Notes under the pieces: model-generated
What the model saw: only the letters and a program-made list of their open reading frames with translations
Databases searched by the model: none
Told to the model about the DNA's origin: nothing
Made by a program: the position numbers and the translations under genes
Part shown: positions 16,442 to 24,495 of the stretch, piece after piece
How positions within the stretch are numbered: position 1 is the stretch's first letter
How the letters are laid out: every line of letters begins with the position of its first letter
Source: an uncultured Lachnospiraceae bacterium
GTDB taxonomy: Bacteria; Bacillota; Clostridia; Lachnospirales; Lachnospiraceae
NCBI GenBank assembly: GCA_947628225.1
Contig: CANQYY010000021.1
Coordinates: 1 to 33,036 of the forward strand
Length of the DNA stretch: 33,036 nucleotides
Reading direction: 5' to 3'

Positions 16442-16849
16442 TCAGGTTCTCTTAATAAATTCAAAACGACATTTGGGACAGGTAATGGCAATCTTTCCCC
16501 TTCCCTTCGGGACCCGGATAATCTGGTGGCATTTCGGACACCGGTACAGTTTCTTTACCCCGTTTCTCTCCCGGAATTTCAATTTTAAATACTTGATATA
16601 ATTTTTAAAGGGATGGATCATGCGCAGAAATCTCTGGTTTTCCGCCTGACGTCTGTAAATATTCCTTGACAGGCACCGGAAAAAATAAAGGAAAATAATA
16701 AGGTAACTCAGCGTCATCAATATCGGCGCCGCTACCGTATTTTTTAAAAACATCTCCAAAAGGAACAATAGGATATAGCAGACAAACAAAAACATAGAAA
16801 GCTGATCCGTTCCATATCTGCCATACATAAATCTTCTCAGCCAATTCAT
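16442..16849 (-). CDS. Membrane protein with C-terminal zinc ribbon
   Basis: A 135-residue protein with two hydrophobic segments (about residues 18-35 and 40-60). A basic stretch follows, then a cytoplasmic zinc ribbon at the C-terminus: YRCPKCHQ and ITCPKCRFEF, two CPxC knuckles about 20 residues apart. It has the look of a small membrane-bound adaptor. The function is unknown. It is the first gene of the tight series zinc-ribbon, DUF5685, J-domain, membrane protein, sulfotransferase-like. The start is ambiguous between the ATG at 16849 and a GTG at 16858, both behind AAAGGAAAGGG. Confidence 0.72.
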   Translation of the reverse strand: MNWLRRFMYGRYGTDQLSMFLFVCYILLFLLEMFLKNTVAAPILMTLSYLIIFLYFFRCLSRNIYRRQAENQRFLRMIHPFKNYIKYLKLKFRERNGVKKLYRCPKCHQIIRVPKGRGKIAITCPKCRFEFIKRT

Positions 16850-16920
16850 CTTAGTCACACCCTTTCCTTTTTCTGCCTATATACGGTAATAACTTATGTT
16901 ACATTATATTTGTGAATTTC

Positions 16921-17823
16921 TTATGAATTTTCTCCCTTCTCTTCATAAGGATTGACATGTACCATACAATGCTTTACCGAGGGGAAATTTTTCTCAATTT
17001 CAGTATGCACCTTTTCTGCAATTTGGTGCGCCTGCCGCAGTTTTATATCTCCATCAACCCCGATTTCAATATCCACATAAATTTTATTGCCAAAAACCCG
17101 TGTTTTTATATCATCTAAACGCAAAACACCCGCCTGTCTTTTTGCCACGCCGGCAATGGCAGCCATCGTGCGGTCGTCACATGCCTCATCCGTCATTTTA
17201 CTTACGGCATCCCGAAAAATATCAAAGGCCGCCTTTAAAATAAATACGCAAATAACTACTCCGGCAACCGGATCCAGAATGGGAAACCCTATTTTGGCTC
17301 CCAGAATGCCAATAAAACTTCCGATGGAGGACATCGCATCCGAGCGGTGATGCCAGGCGTCTGCCCGCAAAGCATCCGAGCGAATTTTATTTGCTGTTTC
17401 CATTGTGTACCAATACATTCCCTCTTTTACCAGAATGGAAACAATCGCAGCGATCAGCGGCAGTATCGTAGGTATTGCCAGTCCTTTCCCCTCCGCTCCC
17501 GAAACAATCATCTGAATCCCCCGGTATCCGATACCGGCCCCGGTCCCGCCCAGAATAACGGCAAGAATTAATGCCGCCACACTTTCCAGCCGTTCATGCC
17601 CGTAGGGATGGTTTTTATCGGATTCCCGGTGAGAAATTTTTACTCCGATCATTACAACAATCGTGCTGAATACATCTGAGGCAGAATGCACGGCATCCGA
17701 TACCATGGCGTTGGAGCCGCCAAAAATACCGGCTGTCAGCTTGGCGGCAGATAACAGAAGATTGATTATGATACTGTTACGGGACACCCGGATTGCCGCT
17801 TTTTCTTCCTTCTCCTTCTCCAT
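16921..17823 (-). CDS. Cation diffusion facilitator family transporter
   Basis: A 300-residue metal-proton antiporter of the CDF family, which exports divalent metals such as Zn, Mn or Fe. The six-helix membrane domain carries the metal-site motifs SDAVHSASD in helix 2 and DAWHHRSDA in helix 5, the conserved loop NHPYGHERLE, and a cytoplasmic C-terminal domain (from about residue 205) with the ferredoxin-like ISxHxR-type ending VKHCMVHVNP. The HSASD/HHRSD pattern is typical of Zn/Mn/Fe members, and the exact metal cannot be told. The start is a choice among three nearby ATGs; 17823 has GAGGG at the best spacing. It lies upstream of the zinc-ribbon gene with a 71-base gap. Confidence 0.93.
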   Translation of the reverse strand: MEKEKEEKAAIRVSRNSIIINLLLSAAKLTAGIFGGSNAMVSDAVHSASDVFSTIVVMIGVKISHRESDKNHPYGHERLESVAALILAVILGGTGAGIGYRGIQMIVSGAEGKGLAIPTILPLIAAIVSILVKEGMYWYTMETANKIRSDALRADAWHHRSDAMSSIGSFIGILGAKIGFPILDPVAGVVICVFILKAAFDIFRDAVSKMTDEACDDRTMAAIAGVAKRQAGVLRLDDIKTRVFGNKIYVDIEIGVDGDIKLRQAHQIAEKVHTEIEKNFPSVKHCMVHVNPYEEKGENS

Positions 17824-17861
17824 ATCCATTTCCCTCATCTTTCACACTGATTGCTAATACC

Positions 17862-17890
17862 ATAACACAAATAAAATAAGAATACAACAA
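17862..17890 (-). promoter_or_regulatory. Putative promoter of the CDF transporter gene
   Basis: On the minus strand TTGTTG (17890-17885) and TGTTAT (17867-17862) are 17 bases apart, about 40 bases upstream of the transporter start, in the AT-rich gap to the divergent DUF3892 gene. Confidence 0.35.
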
Positions 17891-17946
17891 AAAAAACTCT
17901 GCCATACTACTAATAAATCATGGAAATTCAGGAGGTTACAAATACA

Positions 17947-18255
17947 ATGGAAGAAACGGCGAAAAAAACATTGCGGACGGAACTGCCAAAGTTAGCATTG
18001 GATGAGATTCCCACCCCGGAAGACAACGCCCTCAGCATTACCGGCCTGACCAAACACCGGGGAAGGATTTCCGGATACCGGCTTTCTGATAACCGCATTG
18101 TGTCAAGGCAGGAGGGAGTCGCTCTTGCCAAGGCGGGAAAAATACGGGGAGTCGGGATTGCCCACCGGAAGGATACGGAATATCTAAAATCGATCCCGGA
18201 CGATAAGGAGGGGAATAACCTCTCCTCGCTTCCAACAGTAAAAAGCGGCGGCTGA
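17947..18255 (+). CDS. DUF3892 domain protein
   Basis: A 102-residue small protein. After about 35 charged residues comes the DUF3892 pattern: ITGLTKHRGRISGYRLSDN, then VSRQEGVALAKAGKIRGVGIAHRK and the closing YLKSIPDDKEGNNLSSLP. The family is widespread in Firmicutes and its role is unknown. The ATG at 17947 follows AGGAGG at eleven bases; an ATG nine codons earlier has no SD. It is a single gene facing a convergent gpmI. The hairpin after it terminates gpmI, not this gene. Confidence 0.78.
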   Translation: MEETAKKTLRTELPKLALDEIPTPEDNALSITGLTKHRGRISGYRLSDNRIVSRQEGVALAKAGKIRGVGIAHRKDTEYLKSIPDDKEGNNLSSLPTVKSGG

Positions 18256-18272
18256 GAAACGCGCCGCGCTCC

Positions 18273-18314
18273 GCAAAAAAAATGCGGCAGCGGGATAAAA
18301 GCCGCTGCCGCATT
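18273..18314 (-). terminator. Rho-independent terminator of gpmI
   Basis: A perfect 13-bp stem, AATGCGGCAGCGG (18281-18293) with CCGCTGCCGCATT (18302-18314) and an eight-base loop. On the minus strand the CCGCATT arm runs into a run of T (to about 18275). On the plus strand it is followed by GAAAAAG, so termination is minus-strand only. Confidence 0.92.
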
Positions 18315-18352
18315 GAAAAAGATAACAAATTTATCTTTGAGGATAACTTTTT

Positions 18353-19900
18353 TTACGATTTCTTTATTAACAGGGATTTTCCCGTCATTTCTTCCGGCTG
18401 TTTCAGCCCCATCATCTCAATCAGGGTCGGAACAATATCCGCCAGACAGCCCCCCTCGCGCAAAGTATAGCTTTCATCATAATTTACCAGAATAAACGGA
18501 ACCGGATTTACTGTGTGGGCGGTAAACGGCGCTTTCGTTTCATAATCGATCAGCTGCTCCGCATTTCCGTGGTCAGCGCAGATAAACATCTGTCCGTCCG
18601 CCTCAACAATAGCGTCCACGGCTCTGCCTACGCACTCATCCACAACCTCAATCGCTTTGATAGCGGCTTTTTCTATTCCGGTGTGCCCTACCATGTCGGG
18701 ATTGGCAAAATTAATAATTATTACATCATACTGATCAGATTTTATGGCGTCTACAAGACCGTCGCATACCTTATAAGCGCTCATCTCCGGCTGCAAATCA
18801 TAAGTCGCCACTTTCGGAGAATTTACAAGCAGACGCTCCTCTCCTTCGTTCGGCTCCTCAATTCCTCCGTTAAAGAAAAACGTCACATGGGCATATTTCT
18901 CTGTTTCAGCCGTACGGAGCTGTTTCAAGCCCTGTTTTGCCAGAAATTCGCCAAAGGTATTTTTGATTTCCACCTTATGGAATGCTACCTTTTTATTTGG
19001 AATGGTAACATCATATTCTGTGAACGCTACAAAGGTAAGAGGGAAAAATCCTTTTTTCCTTTCAAAACCATCGAAGGCATCATCGCAGAAAGCGCGGGTG
19101 ATTTCACGGGCGCGGTCCGGACGGAAATTATAAAAGATAACCGAATCGTTCTCTTTTACTGTAGTTACCGGTTTCCCATCCCGTACAATCACGGTCGGCT
19201 TTACAAATTCGTCTGTTTCCTCTTTATCATAGGAATTCTGAACAGCGCACAGACCACACTCCGCCGTTTCCCCTTCACCGAATACCAGCGCATTATAAGC
19301 CTTTTCTACACGATCCCACCGGTTGTCGCGGTCCATAACATAATAGCGTCCCATTACTGTTGCCACCTGTCCGACCCCGATTTCTTCCATTTTGTCCATC
19401 GCTTCTTTCACAAAATCTTTGCCGGAGGACGGCGGCGTATCACGGCCGTCTAAAAAGGCGTGGAGATAAACATTCTTTAACCCATTTCGCTTCGCCATCT
19501 CTAACAGCGCATACATATGGGTATTGTGGCTGTGGACGCCTCCGTCTGAAAGAAGTCCGAACAAATGCAGATCCGAATTGTTTTTCCTGCAATTTTCCAT
19601 AGCCGCTGTTAATGCTTCATTTTTATAAAAATCGCCGTCTTCAATCTCTTTCGTGATTCTCGTCAATTCCTGATAAACAATACGTCCGGCGCCCATATTT
19701 AAGTGCCCTACCTCGGAGTTTCCCATCTGTCCCTCCGGCAGTCCTACTGCCAGCCCGCTGGCGTTTCCTTTCACAAAGGGATATTTTTTCATCAGTCCGT
19801 CCATGACCGGAGTTTTCGCCTGCGCTACGGCATTCCCCTCTGTTTTGTCATTTAAGCCGTATCCATCTAAAATCATTAAGACCGTTGGTTTTTTGCCCAT
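18353..19900 (-). CDS. gpmI: 2,3-bisphosphoglycerate-independent phosphoglycerate mutase
   Basis: A cytoplasmic, Mn-dependent glycolytic enzyme that interconverts 3- and 2-phosphoglycerate. The 515 residues match the family. With the ATG at 19900, D12 (LDGYG) and S62 (MGNSEVGHLNMGAG) fall exactly where the metal ligand and the phosphoserine nucleophile of the Geobacillus enzyme lie. The other signatures are FLDGRDTPPSSG, the metal-binding ADHGNAEQ and the histidine in APFTAHTVNPVP. GGAGG stands five bases before this ATG; an earlier in-frame ATG overlaps the SD and was rejected. A strong terminator follows. It is a single-gene unit here, away from any other glycolytic gene. Confidence 0.97.
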   Translation of the reverse strand: MGKKPTVLMILDGYGLNDKTEGNAVAQAKTPVMDGLMKKYPFVKGNASGLAVGLPEGQMGNSEVGHLNMGAGRIVYQELTRITKEIEDGDFYKNEALTAAMENCRKNNSDLHLFGLLSDGGVHSHNTHMYALLEMAKRNGLKNVYLHAFLDGRDTPPSSGKDFVKEAMDKMEEIGVGQVATVMGRYYVMDRDNRWDRVEKAYNALVFGEGETAECGLCAVQNSYDKEETDEFVKPTVIVRDGKPVTTVKENDSVIFYNFRPDRAREITRAFCDDAFDGFERKKGFFPLTFVAFTEYDVTIPNKKVAFHKVEIKNTFGEFLAKQGLKQLRTAETEKYAHVTFFFNGGIEEPNEGEERLLVNSPKVATYDLQPEMSAYKVCDGLVDAIKSDQYDVIIINFANPDMVGHTGIEKAAIKAIEVVDECVGRAVDAIVEADGQMFICADHGNAEQLIDYETKAPFTAHTVNPVPFILVNYDESYTLREGGCLADIVPTLIEMMGLKQPEEMTGKSLLIKKS

Positions 19901-19931
19901 CTTTTCCTCCATTCCGGAGCGATGCTCCTTG

Positions 19932-19964
19932 CTTTATAACAAACCGCCCGGAAAAACCGGGCGG
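19932..19964 (-). terminator. Terminator of the sigma/anti-sigma operon
   Basis: CCGCCCGG (19944-19951) and CCGGGCGG (19957-19964) form an 8-bp GC-rich stem with a five-base loop. On the minus strand TTTGTTATAAAG follows. It separates the sigma-factor operon from gpmI. Confidence 0.75.
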
Positions 19965-20032
19965 CTTCTCTGCTAAAAATTAATTATAATGGAGTTTCGA
20001 TAAGAAATCAATGGGAATCTGAAATCTTTCTG

Positions 20033-20776
20033 CTATTCCGACCTGCCCTGATTCATCCGCGCAATAAATTCCTCCGTTTCTTTTTTCCGTTTCTCCGTCC
20101 ACTCAATCCGGCTCGCCTGAATGTCCTCCGCCTTTGAAACCTCCGCAAGGGAAGCGCCCTGCGCTATCTTTTTTACCTCTGCCTCCGGCATATTGCTCCC
20201 GTCTATGTAGACCATGTAATCCGTATCGGAAAATGTCAATATGGCAAAGTACCCCTTTCCTCTGCCGCCGTAATAGCCCTGTCCCATGCCGCTCCGGAAG
20301 GTTTTCAGCTTATCCGCCGCCCGGAACGCCCGATATTCCGCCTTCAGATGATATAAAATGACGCTGAAATAACCCTCGCCATCCTTTTCCCTATATAAAT
20401 AGGTATCTGTCTTATCCTGAGCATACCCTTCCGGCAAATAAGAGAGTTTTACATCATACAGGGCGTCCTTCCTGCTCTTACTAACGCTGTTATCCTTCTC
20501 CGCCGTCTGCACAGTAATCCGCGCCTGCTTGTTTTCCACCTGGCCATCCATTCGGCGCCTGTTTTCTCCGGCTTTATGAATAGAAATAGCGGCTCCGGCT
20601 CCCGAAGCGCCAAAAATAAGTACCGCGCCAATCAGAACCGCCGCCTTTACCGTCCTCCTGCCCTTTCGCTCCTTTTTCTTTTTATCGCCGTCCTTCTCTC
20701 CCATTTCCCGTATTTTATCCACTGTCTTCTCTGACAGATGGACATTTTCAAATAATTCTTTATATTTCTCTCTCAC
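20033..20776 (-). CDS. Putative membrane-bound anti-sigma factor (DUF4367-like)
   Basis: A 247-residue single-pass protein. The cytoplasmic N-terminus is short and helical (about 1-40, ending in a Lys-rich stretch). One transmembrane helix follows at about 43-65 (AAVLIGAVLIFGASGAGAA). The extracytoplasmic part resembles a DUF4367-type domain (LSYLPEGYA near residue 110, then YFSVILYHL, ILTFSDTDYMVYIDG, EAEVKKIAQG). It begins 19 bases after the sigma-factor gene, the usual partner arrangement, so an anti-sigma role is inferred. The start at the GTG 20776 has GGGAGG at eight bases. The stimulus is unknown. Confidence 0.72.
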   Translation of the reverse strand: MREKYKELFENVHLSEKTVDKIREMGEKDGDKKKKERKGRRTVKAAVLIGAVLIFGASGAGAAISIHKAGENRRRMDGQVENKQARITVQTAEKDNSVSKSRKDALYDVKLSYLPEGYAQDKTDTYLYREKDGEGYFSVILYHLKAEYRAFRAADKLKTFRSGMGQGYYGGRGKGYFAILTFSDTDYMVYIDGSNMPEAEVKKIAQGASLAEVSKAEDIQASRIEWTEKRKKETEEFIARMNQGRSE

Positions 20777-20795
20777 GTCCGACACCTCCCTTTCT

Positions 20796-21275
20796 TTACC
20801 ATTCCTTTTTCAGAATATCCTTCAGTAATTTCCTGCCCTTTTGCAGACGTTTTTTTACCGCCGCCTCCGTAGCTCCCACGATAGCTCCAATTTCCCGGCA
20901 GGTATACCCCTCGTAATAATGAAGATGAACCGCCGTCTTGATCGGAGTGGGAAGCTGCATAATTTCTGCCAGCATATCCTGCTTTTCCTTCCCTGCCACT
21001 ATCTCCTGTATATCTTCCAGATTTATGTAAAGATGCCTGTGCCGGCTCCGCAGAATGTTCTTAGACTTGTTGACTGCCACCCGGAGAAGCCATGCTTTTT
21101 TGTGCTCCTCTCCCGCAAACGTTTTTTCTGTTGTTATATAGGAAAGAAATGTTTCCTGAACCGCCTCCTCGGCGTCATAACGATTTCCCAGCAGGGCAAA
21201 ACAGGTTTTCATCAGCATATCCCCATATGCGCGGACAGTCTGAATCACGTCCTCCTCTGACCGAAATTTTTCCAC
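20796..21275 (-). CDS. RNA polymerase sigma factor, ECF type
   Basis: A 159-residue sigma-70 family protein. Region 2 is visible as YGDMLMKTCFALLGNRYDAE followed by EAVQETFLSY, and region 4 as LPTPIKTAVHLHYYEGYTC followed by REIGAIVGATEAAVKKRL, a helix-turn-helix for -35 recognition. There are no regions 1 or 3, as expected for extracytoplasmic-function sigma factors. The GTG at 21275 has AGGAGG seven bases upstream; the ORF can be extended six codons to another GTG that precedes the SD. It is followed by its probable membrane anti-sigma factor and then a terminator. No obvious autoregulated ECF promoter was recognised upstream. Confidence 0.88.
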   Translation of the reverse strand: MEKFRSEEDVIQTVRAYGDMLMKTCFALLGNRYDAEEAVQETFLSYITTEKTFAGEEHKKAWLLRVAVNKSKNILRSRHRHLYINLEDIQEIVAGKEKQDMLAEIMQLPTPIKTAVHLHYYEGYTCREIGAIVGATEAAVKKRLQKGRKLLKDILKKEW

Positions 21276-21342
21276 CTCGTTTCCTCCTTTCACCCTATAT
21301 ACACCGGAGAGCGGAAAATAGTGAAAATAATTTTAATAGTTA

Positions 21343-22083
21343 TCAGCCTCTTTGGCGTATGTGGAGAATCTGCTTCGTAAATAACTTTTTCATCTCACTT
21401 TCATGCTTTCTGCTGAGAGGAAGGGATGTCTTGTTATCCAGGATAATGCGGTTTTTGGCAATATAATGAACATGCCGCAGGTTCACCAGATAACTGCGGT
21501 GCGGCAAAAAGAAAGCATTATCTTTGAGTACTGCTTCGTATTCGGATATCGTTCCCATGATGATGCGCTCGTCCTGCCGCAAAACAAGACGCAGCCGGTT
21601 TCTCTTATTCTTTATTGTTTCAAAATACAGAATGTCTGAATAATCTATAAGCTCCGAGATTTCCCCATTCCTCACCAGAAGCCTGGAAAAAGTATCTTCC
21701 CTGAATTCATCAATCAGCCGGTTCATTATGTCCCTGAACTGCTCATACGATATGGGGTTCTTCAGATAATCAAATGCCTGTACGATAAAGCTGTACTGCA
21801 TATATTCGGAATAATTGCTTGTAAAAATAATTTTTACTTTTCTGTCCGGAAGCTGCCGGATTTGTTTTGCAAGCTCAAGTCCGGACATGTCCGGCATTTC
21901 AACGCTCAGAAAGAGTATGTGAAACATTCCGGGTTTTATGTAAGCATCTAACAAAGACTGAGGAAAATTGTATGCGCTCACTTTTAAATTATGGTCATAT
22001 TCTATTTTATAAGTATCAATGTATGATCCAATCTGAAGAATATTTTGAACCTCGTCATCACATATTGCAATATTTAGCTCCAT
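21343..22083 (-). CDS. LytTR response regulator with Ser in place of the phospho-Asp
   Basis: A 246-residue protein with a receiver domain (about 1-122) and a LytTR DNA-binding domain (about 140-240; RLLVRNGEISELIDYSDILYF, then FFLPHRSYLVNLRHVHYI). The acidic pocket is intact (CDDE, D9/D10), as are T88 (IIFTSN) and K108 (DYLKNP). The phospho-acceptor position in LFLSVEMPDMSG is S60, where the family has Asp (LFLDIEMP). The AGC codon is unambiguous. Classical phosphorylation is therefore unlikely and no histidine kinase gene is near. The ATG has GGAG at eight bases. The divergent surface-protein gene shares an intergenic region with LytTR-type repeats, suggesting control of that gene and of itself. 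Confidence 0.88.
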   Translation of the reverse strand: MELNIAICDDEVQNILQIGSYIDTYKIEYDHNLKVSAYNFPQSLLDAYIKPGMFHILFLSVEMPDMSGLELAKQIRQLPDRKVKIIFTSNYSEYMQYSFIVQAFDYLKNPISYEQFRDIMNRLIDEFREDTFSRLLVRNGEISELIDYSDILYFETIKNKRNRLRLVLRQDERIIMGTISEYEAVLKDNAFFLPHRSYLVNLRHVHYIAKNRIILDNKTSLPLSRKHESEMKKLFTKQILHIRQRG

Positions 22084-22128
22084 AAATTAATCTCCCTGTA
22101 AACAAATTTAATACATAGATAGCGCTAT

Positions 22129-22157
22129 AGTATAACCTCATATAAGCAGACATAAAA
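22129..22157 (-). promoter_or_regulatory. Putative promoter of the LytTR regulator gene
   Basis: On the minus strand TATACT (22134-22129) lies 17 bases from a weak TTTTAT -35 (22157-22152), about 45 bases before the regulator ATG. The palindrome ATAGCGCTAT (22119-22128) follows the -10, and a CGTTTAT element lies just upstream of the -35. Confidence 0.4.
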
Positions 22158-22167
22158 GTATTTTATC

Positions 22168-22242
22168 ATAAACGTGCAGGATTATGCACAATTTTGATAA
22201 ACGGTAAAAAAACGTGCATAAACGGCTGATTTTTCCGTTTAT
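22168..22242. promoter_or_regulatory. Candidate LytTR operator cluster
   Basis: Four copies of CGTTTAT lie between the divergent genes: three on the minus strand (at 22174-22168, 22203-22197 and 22224-22218) and one on the plus strand (22236-22242). The middle pair extends to ACCGTTTAT and GCCGTTTAT, with 12 bases between the nine-base boxes (21-bp repeat distance). That is the geometry of LytTR sites (nine-base boxes like WMMGTTNRK, 12 bases apart, two helical turns). The remaining intergenic sequence to 22366 is AT-rich, with a -10-like TATTAT at 22296 but no good -35, as expected for an activated promoter. Confidence 0.6.
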
Positions 22243-22366
22243 ACAAGCATTTATGCAATTAACGCAAAAATAGGTTATAGGCAATTATAAAATGATATTA
22301 TATAAAAACAGGGTAGCAAAAAGAGAAGTAAAAATTAACAAAACAAAAAAATAAGGAGATGAAACT

Positions 22367-24397
22367 ATGGGTGTTAAGACCAAAAGAAGCATTGCTATAC
22401 TTATGTGCCTGATACTTACGATCATGCCGACGTCACAGAGCGGTGCGAAGAGTAAAAAGCCTGCTCTCAGCAAAAAGAAAGTAACTGTTCAGGTAAAAAA
22501 GACCAAAAAGTTAAAGATTAAAAACACCAAGGGAATCAAAAAGACAAAATGGTCGGTAAAGAGCAAAAAAGTTGTCAAGTTGACAAAGAAGAAAAAGACC
22601 AGCGTTACCATTAAGGGTCTGAAGGCAGGAAAGAAGACAAAGGTAACGGCAAAGGTAACCGTTAAGGGAAAGAAAAAACCTTACAAGCTGACCTGTACGG
22701 TAACGGTAAAGAAAAAATCCACATCGACGCCGAAACCGCCAATAACGCCGGGAAAGACGAACCATAATCCGTCCGCTGCGCCGTCCAAAGCGCCGGCGAA
22801 CGAGCCGTCTAAAGCGCCAACGAACGAGCCGTCCACTGCACCGACGAACGAGCCGTCCACTGCGCCGACAGATGAGCCGTCCACTGCGCCGACGGATGTA
22901 CCGTCCACTGCGCCGACGAACACACCTATACCAACGGCAACACCGGGGTCGGAGGATGACCTCAGGGTAAATATTTCGTCCGATAATGTGCTGTTTGGCG
23001 ACACATTGAAAGAGGAATACCATGACGGAGAGGTTGACCTGGAACTTGCGAGCGCAGATTCCGGACACGGTATATGCTATTACTTAAATAACGATCATGT
23101 TCCGGTAGATCTGTCGCAATACAAAGAGCTTATCATAGACTTTGTCACAGAAACAAATTACGATCTGGCGATAAGTTTTAGGAATGAACCTACAAAGAAA
23201 GGCGATTACTGGAGCGGCGCTAATAGTACTCCAATCGGCGGCGATTCGGGCGTATCGTATCCGACAATTAAGAACGGCCAGTACAAGCTGAATATTAAAA
23301 ATTTAACAAGCAGCGCTGCCGGGCTGTTTATAAAATACAATACATATAATAAAGAAGGATATCCCGAAACAGCGAACTTTACCATCCGTTCCATTACGCT
23401 TATAAAAGACCCGGACGCAGCGCCTCCCAAACCGGCAGAGGAAGATTATACGCTTAACCTGTCGAAAGACAACATTGCCTACGCTCATACTGACGATATG
23501 ACATATAGTGTGGGCGACAACGGACTGACAGTCGATGCAGCAGTCAGGTTAAAAAAGATAGGAATATGGCTCAAGGATGATAAGTCAGAGTTTGACTACA
23601 GGCAGTATGAGGCAGTTAAAGTAGAATTTGCGGACGTGTCTACAGATAAAATAACTTTTTATCTGCAGATGTATACAGATGTTACAACTGATGACGCAGC
23701 CACTTGTGGGGGAGGCAAGGAAATCGCCGAAACCAATTTTTCTAACCTTAAAAAAGTGGATTTAGCGGCAAATGGGAATACCGTTGTGACGAGGACGGAT
23801 CTTATGACGCCGGAAGAAACTTATCCAACCGGCGCTCCGGCGACGCTGTTAAACATCTATCTGACCGCGGTGGAGAAATTTACAATTAAATCCATTACCT
23901 TCCTCAAAAAATATCCGTATGCAGATGATGATGTAACCGTCAACATTTCGAAGAAGAATATCGCATTTTCGAATGTGGAGAATTGTTCGATAGTGGACGG
24001 AAAATTGAAACTCAATCTTAAGTATGGAGAGAAAATCGGACTGTATCTGAAGGACGACCATTCAACAGTCGAAAACCTTAAGAGCTATGCCTATCTTGAT
24101 ATGTATACGTTGAATGAAACTCCCGTCCTTGTGAATCCAAACGTGATGTTACTTAAGGATGTCAGCACAGACGATGCCGAATCGCTGGGAGGCGGAACTG
24201 CATTATTAGAGAAACCTCCTATAGTCGGATTCAATCGAAAAGTGCATTATTGGAGTTCTGATACTAGAATGCTGACAGGATTAGCCAATGATAACCAGGC
24301 AGCCTCTGTAATATATTTTTATAATGACAATAAAAATAAAACGACTATAAATCTTACCATAGGCGGTATCCGATTAAGAAAGCATAAGTATTGGTAA
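22367..24397 (+). CDS. Secreted multi-domain surface protein with three beta-rich modules
   Basis: A 676-residue exported protein. It has a signal peptide (about 1-27, LMCLILTIMPTSQSGA), then a Lys-rich Ig-like (Big-2-type) domain (about 28-117; WSVKSKKVVKLTKKKKT, VTIKGLKAGKKTKVTAK). A Pro/Thr/Ser/Glu repeat linker (about 120-196) follows, and then three related modules (about 198-355, 360-515, 520-676). Each module begins like VNISxxNI and shares GLYLKDD/GIWLKDD, DVSTDDAxxxGGG or FTIRSITLIK segments. They look like carbohydrate-binding jelly-roll modules, but I recognise no named CBM. There is no catalytic domain, LPxTG motif or S-layer anchor. The ATG has AAGGAG at eight bases. It faces the LytTR regulator across the operator-like region. 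Confidence 0.8.
   Translation: MGVKTKRSIAILMCLILTIMPTSQSGAKSKKPALSKKKVTVQVKKTKKLKIKNTKGIKKTKWSVKSKKVVKLTKKKKTSVTIKGLKAGKKTKVTAKVTVKGKKKPYKLTCTVTVKKKSTSTPKPPITPGKTNHNPSAAPSKAPANEPSKAPTNEPSTAPTNEPSTAPTDEPSTAPTDVPSTAPTNTPIPTATPGSEDDLRVNISSDNVLFGDTLKEEYHDGEVDLELASADSGHGICYYLNNDHVPVDLSQYKELIIDFVTETNYDLAISFRNEPTKKGDYWSGANSTPIGGDSGVSYPTIKNGQYKLNIKNLTSSAAGLFIKYNTYNKEGYPETANFTIRSITLIKDPDAAPPKPAEEDYTLNLSKDNIAYAHTDDMTYSVGDNGLTVDAAVRLKKIGIWLKDDKSEFDYRQYEAVKVEFADVSTDKITFYLQMYTDVTTDDAATCGGGKEIAETNFSNLKKVDLAANGNTVVTRTDLMTPEETYPTGAPATLLNIYLTAVEKFTIKSITFLKKYPYADDDVTVNISKKNIAFSNVENCSIVDGKLKLNLKYGEKIGLYLKDDHSTVENLKSYAYLDMYTLNETPVLVNPNVMLLKDVSTDDAESLGGGTALLEKPPIVGFNRKVHYWSSDTRMLTGLANDNQAASVIYFYNDNKNKTTINLTIGGIRLRKHKYW
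22802..22921 (+). repeat. Five tandem 24-bp repeats coding the Pro/Thr linker
   Basis: Five in-frame 24-base units (22802, 22826, 22850, 22874, 22898), each like GAGCCGTCCACTGCGCCGAC plus one codon, encode EPSTAPTN/D. Near-identity between units suggests recent slippage and variable copy number between strains. Confidence 0.92.
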
Positions 24398-24450
24398 GTA
24401 TTAATCAACTGAGTCTTGTATTTTCATATTATTGTTACTTCCTAACTCAG

Positions 24451-24495
24451 GAAGCAGCCCTGGCAAAATCATTGCCAGGGCTGCTTCTCTTTTTT
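24451..24495 (+). terminator. Terminator of the surface-protein gene
   Basis: A perfect 16-bp stem, GAAGCAGCCCTGGCAA (24451-24466) with TTGCCAGGGCTGCTTC (24472-24487) and a five-base loop, is followed by TCTTTTTT on the plus strand. The 3' end of the convergent membrane-protein gene (stop at 24469) lies within it. Confidence 0.94.

Noticed and set aside
18515..19453. Plus-strand 312-residue ORF
   Set aside because: It is antisense to gpmI, whose active-site residues and SD are intact; the opposing frame is a codon-bias shadow with no SD.
22511..23068. Minus-strand 185-residue Arg-rich ORF and a 107-residue Gly/Val-rich ORF
   Set aside because: Both mirror the 24-bp Pro/Thr repeats of the plus-strand surface protein; no SD.
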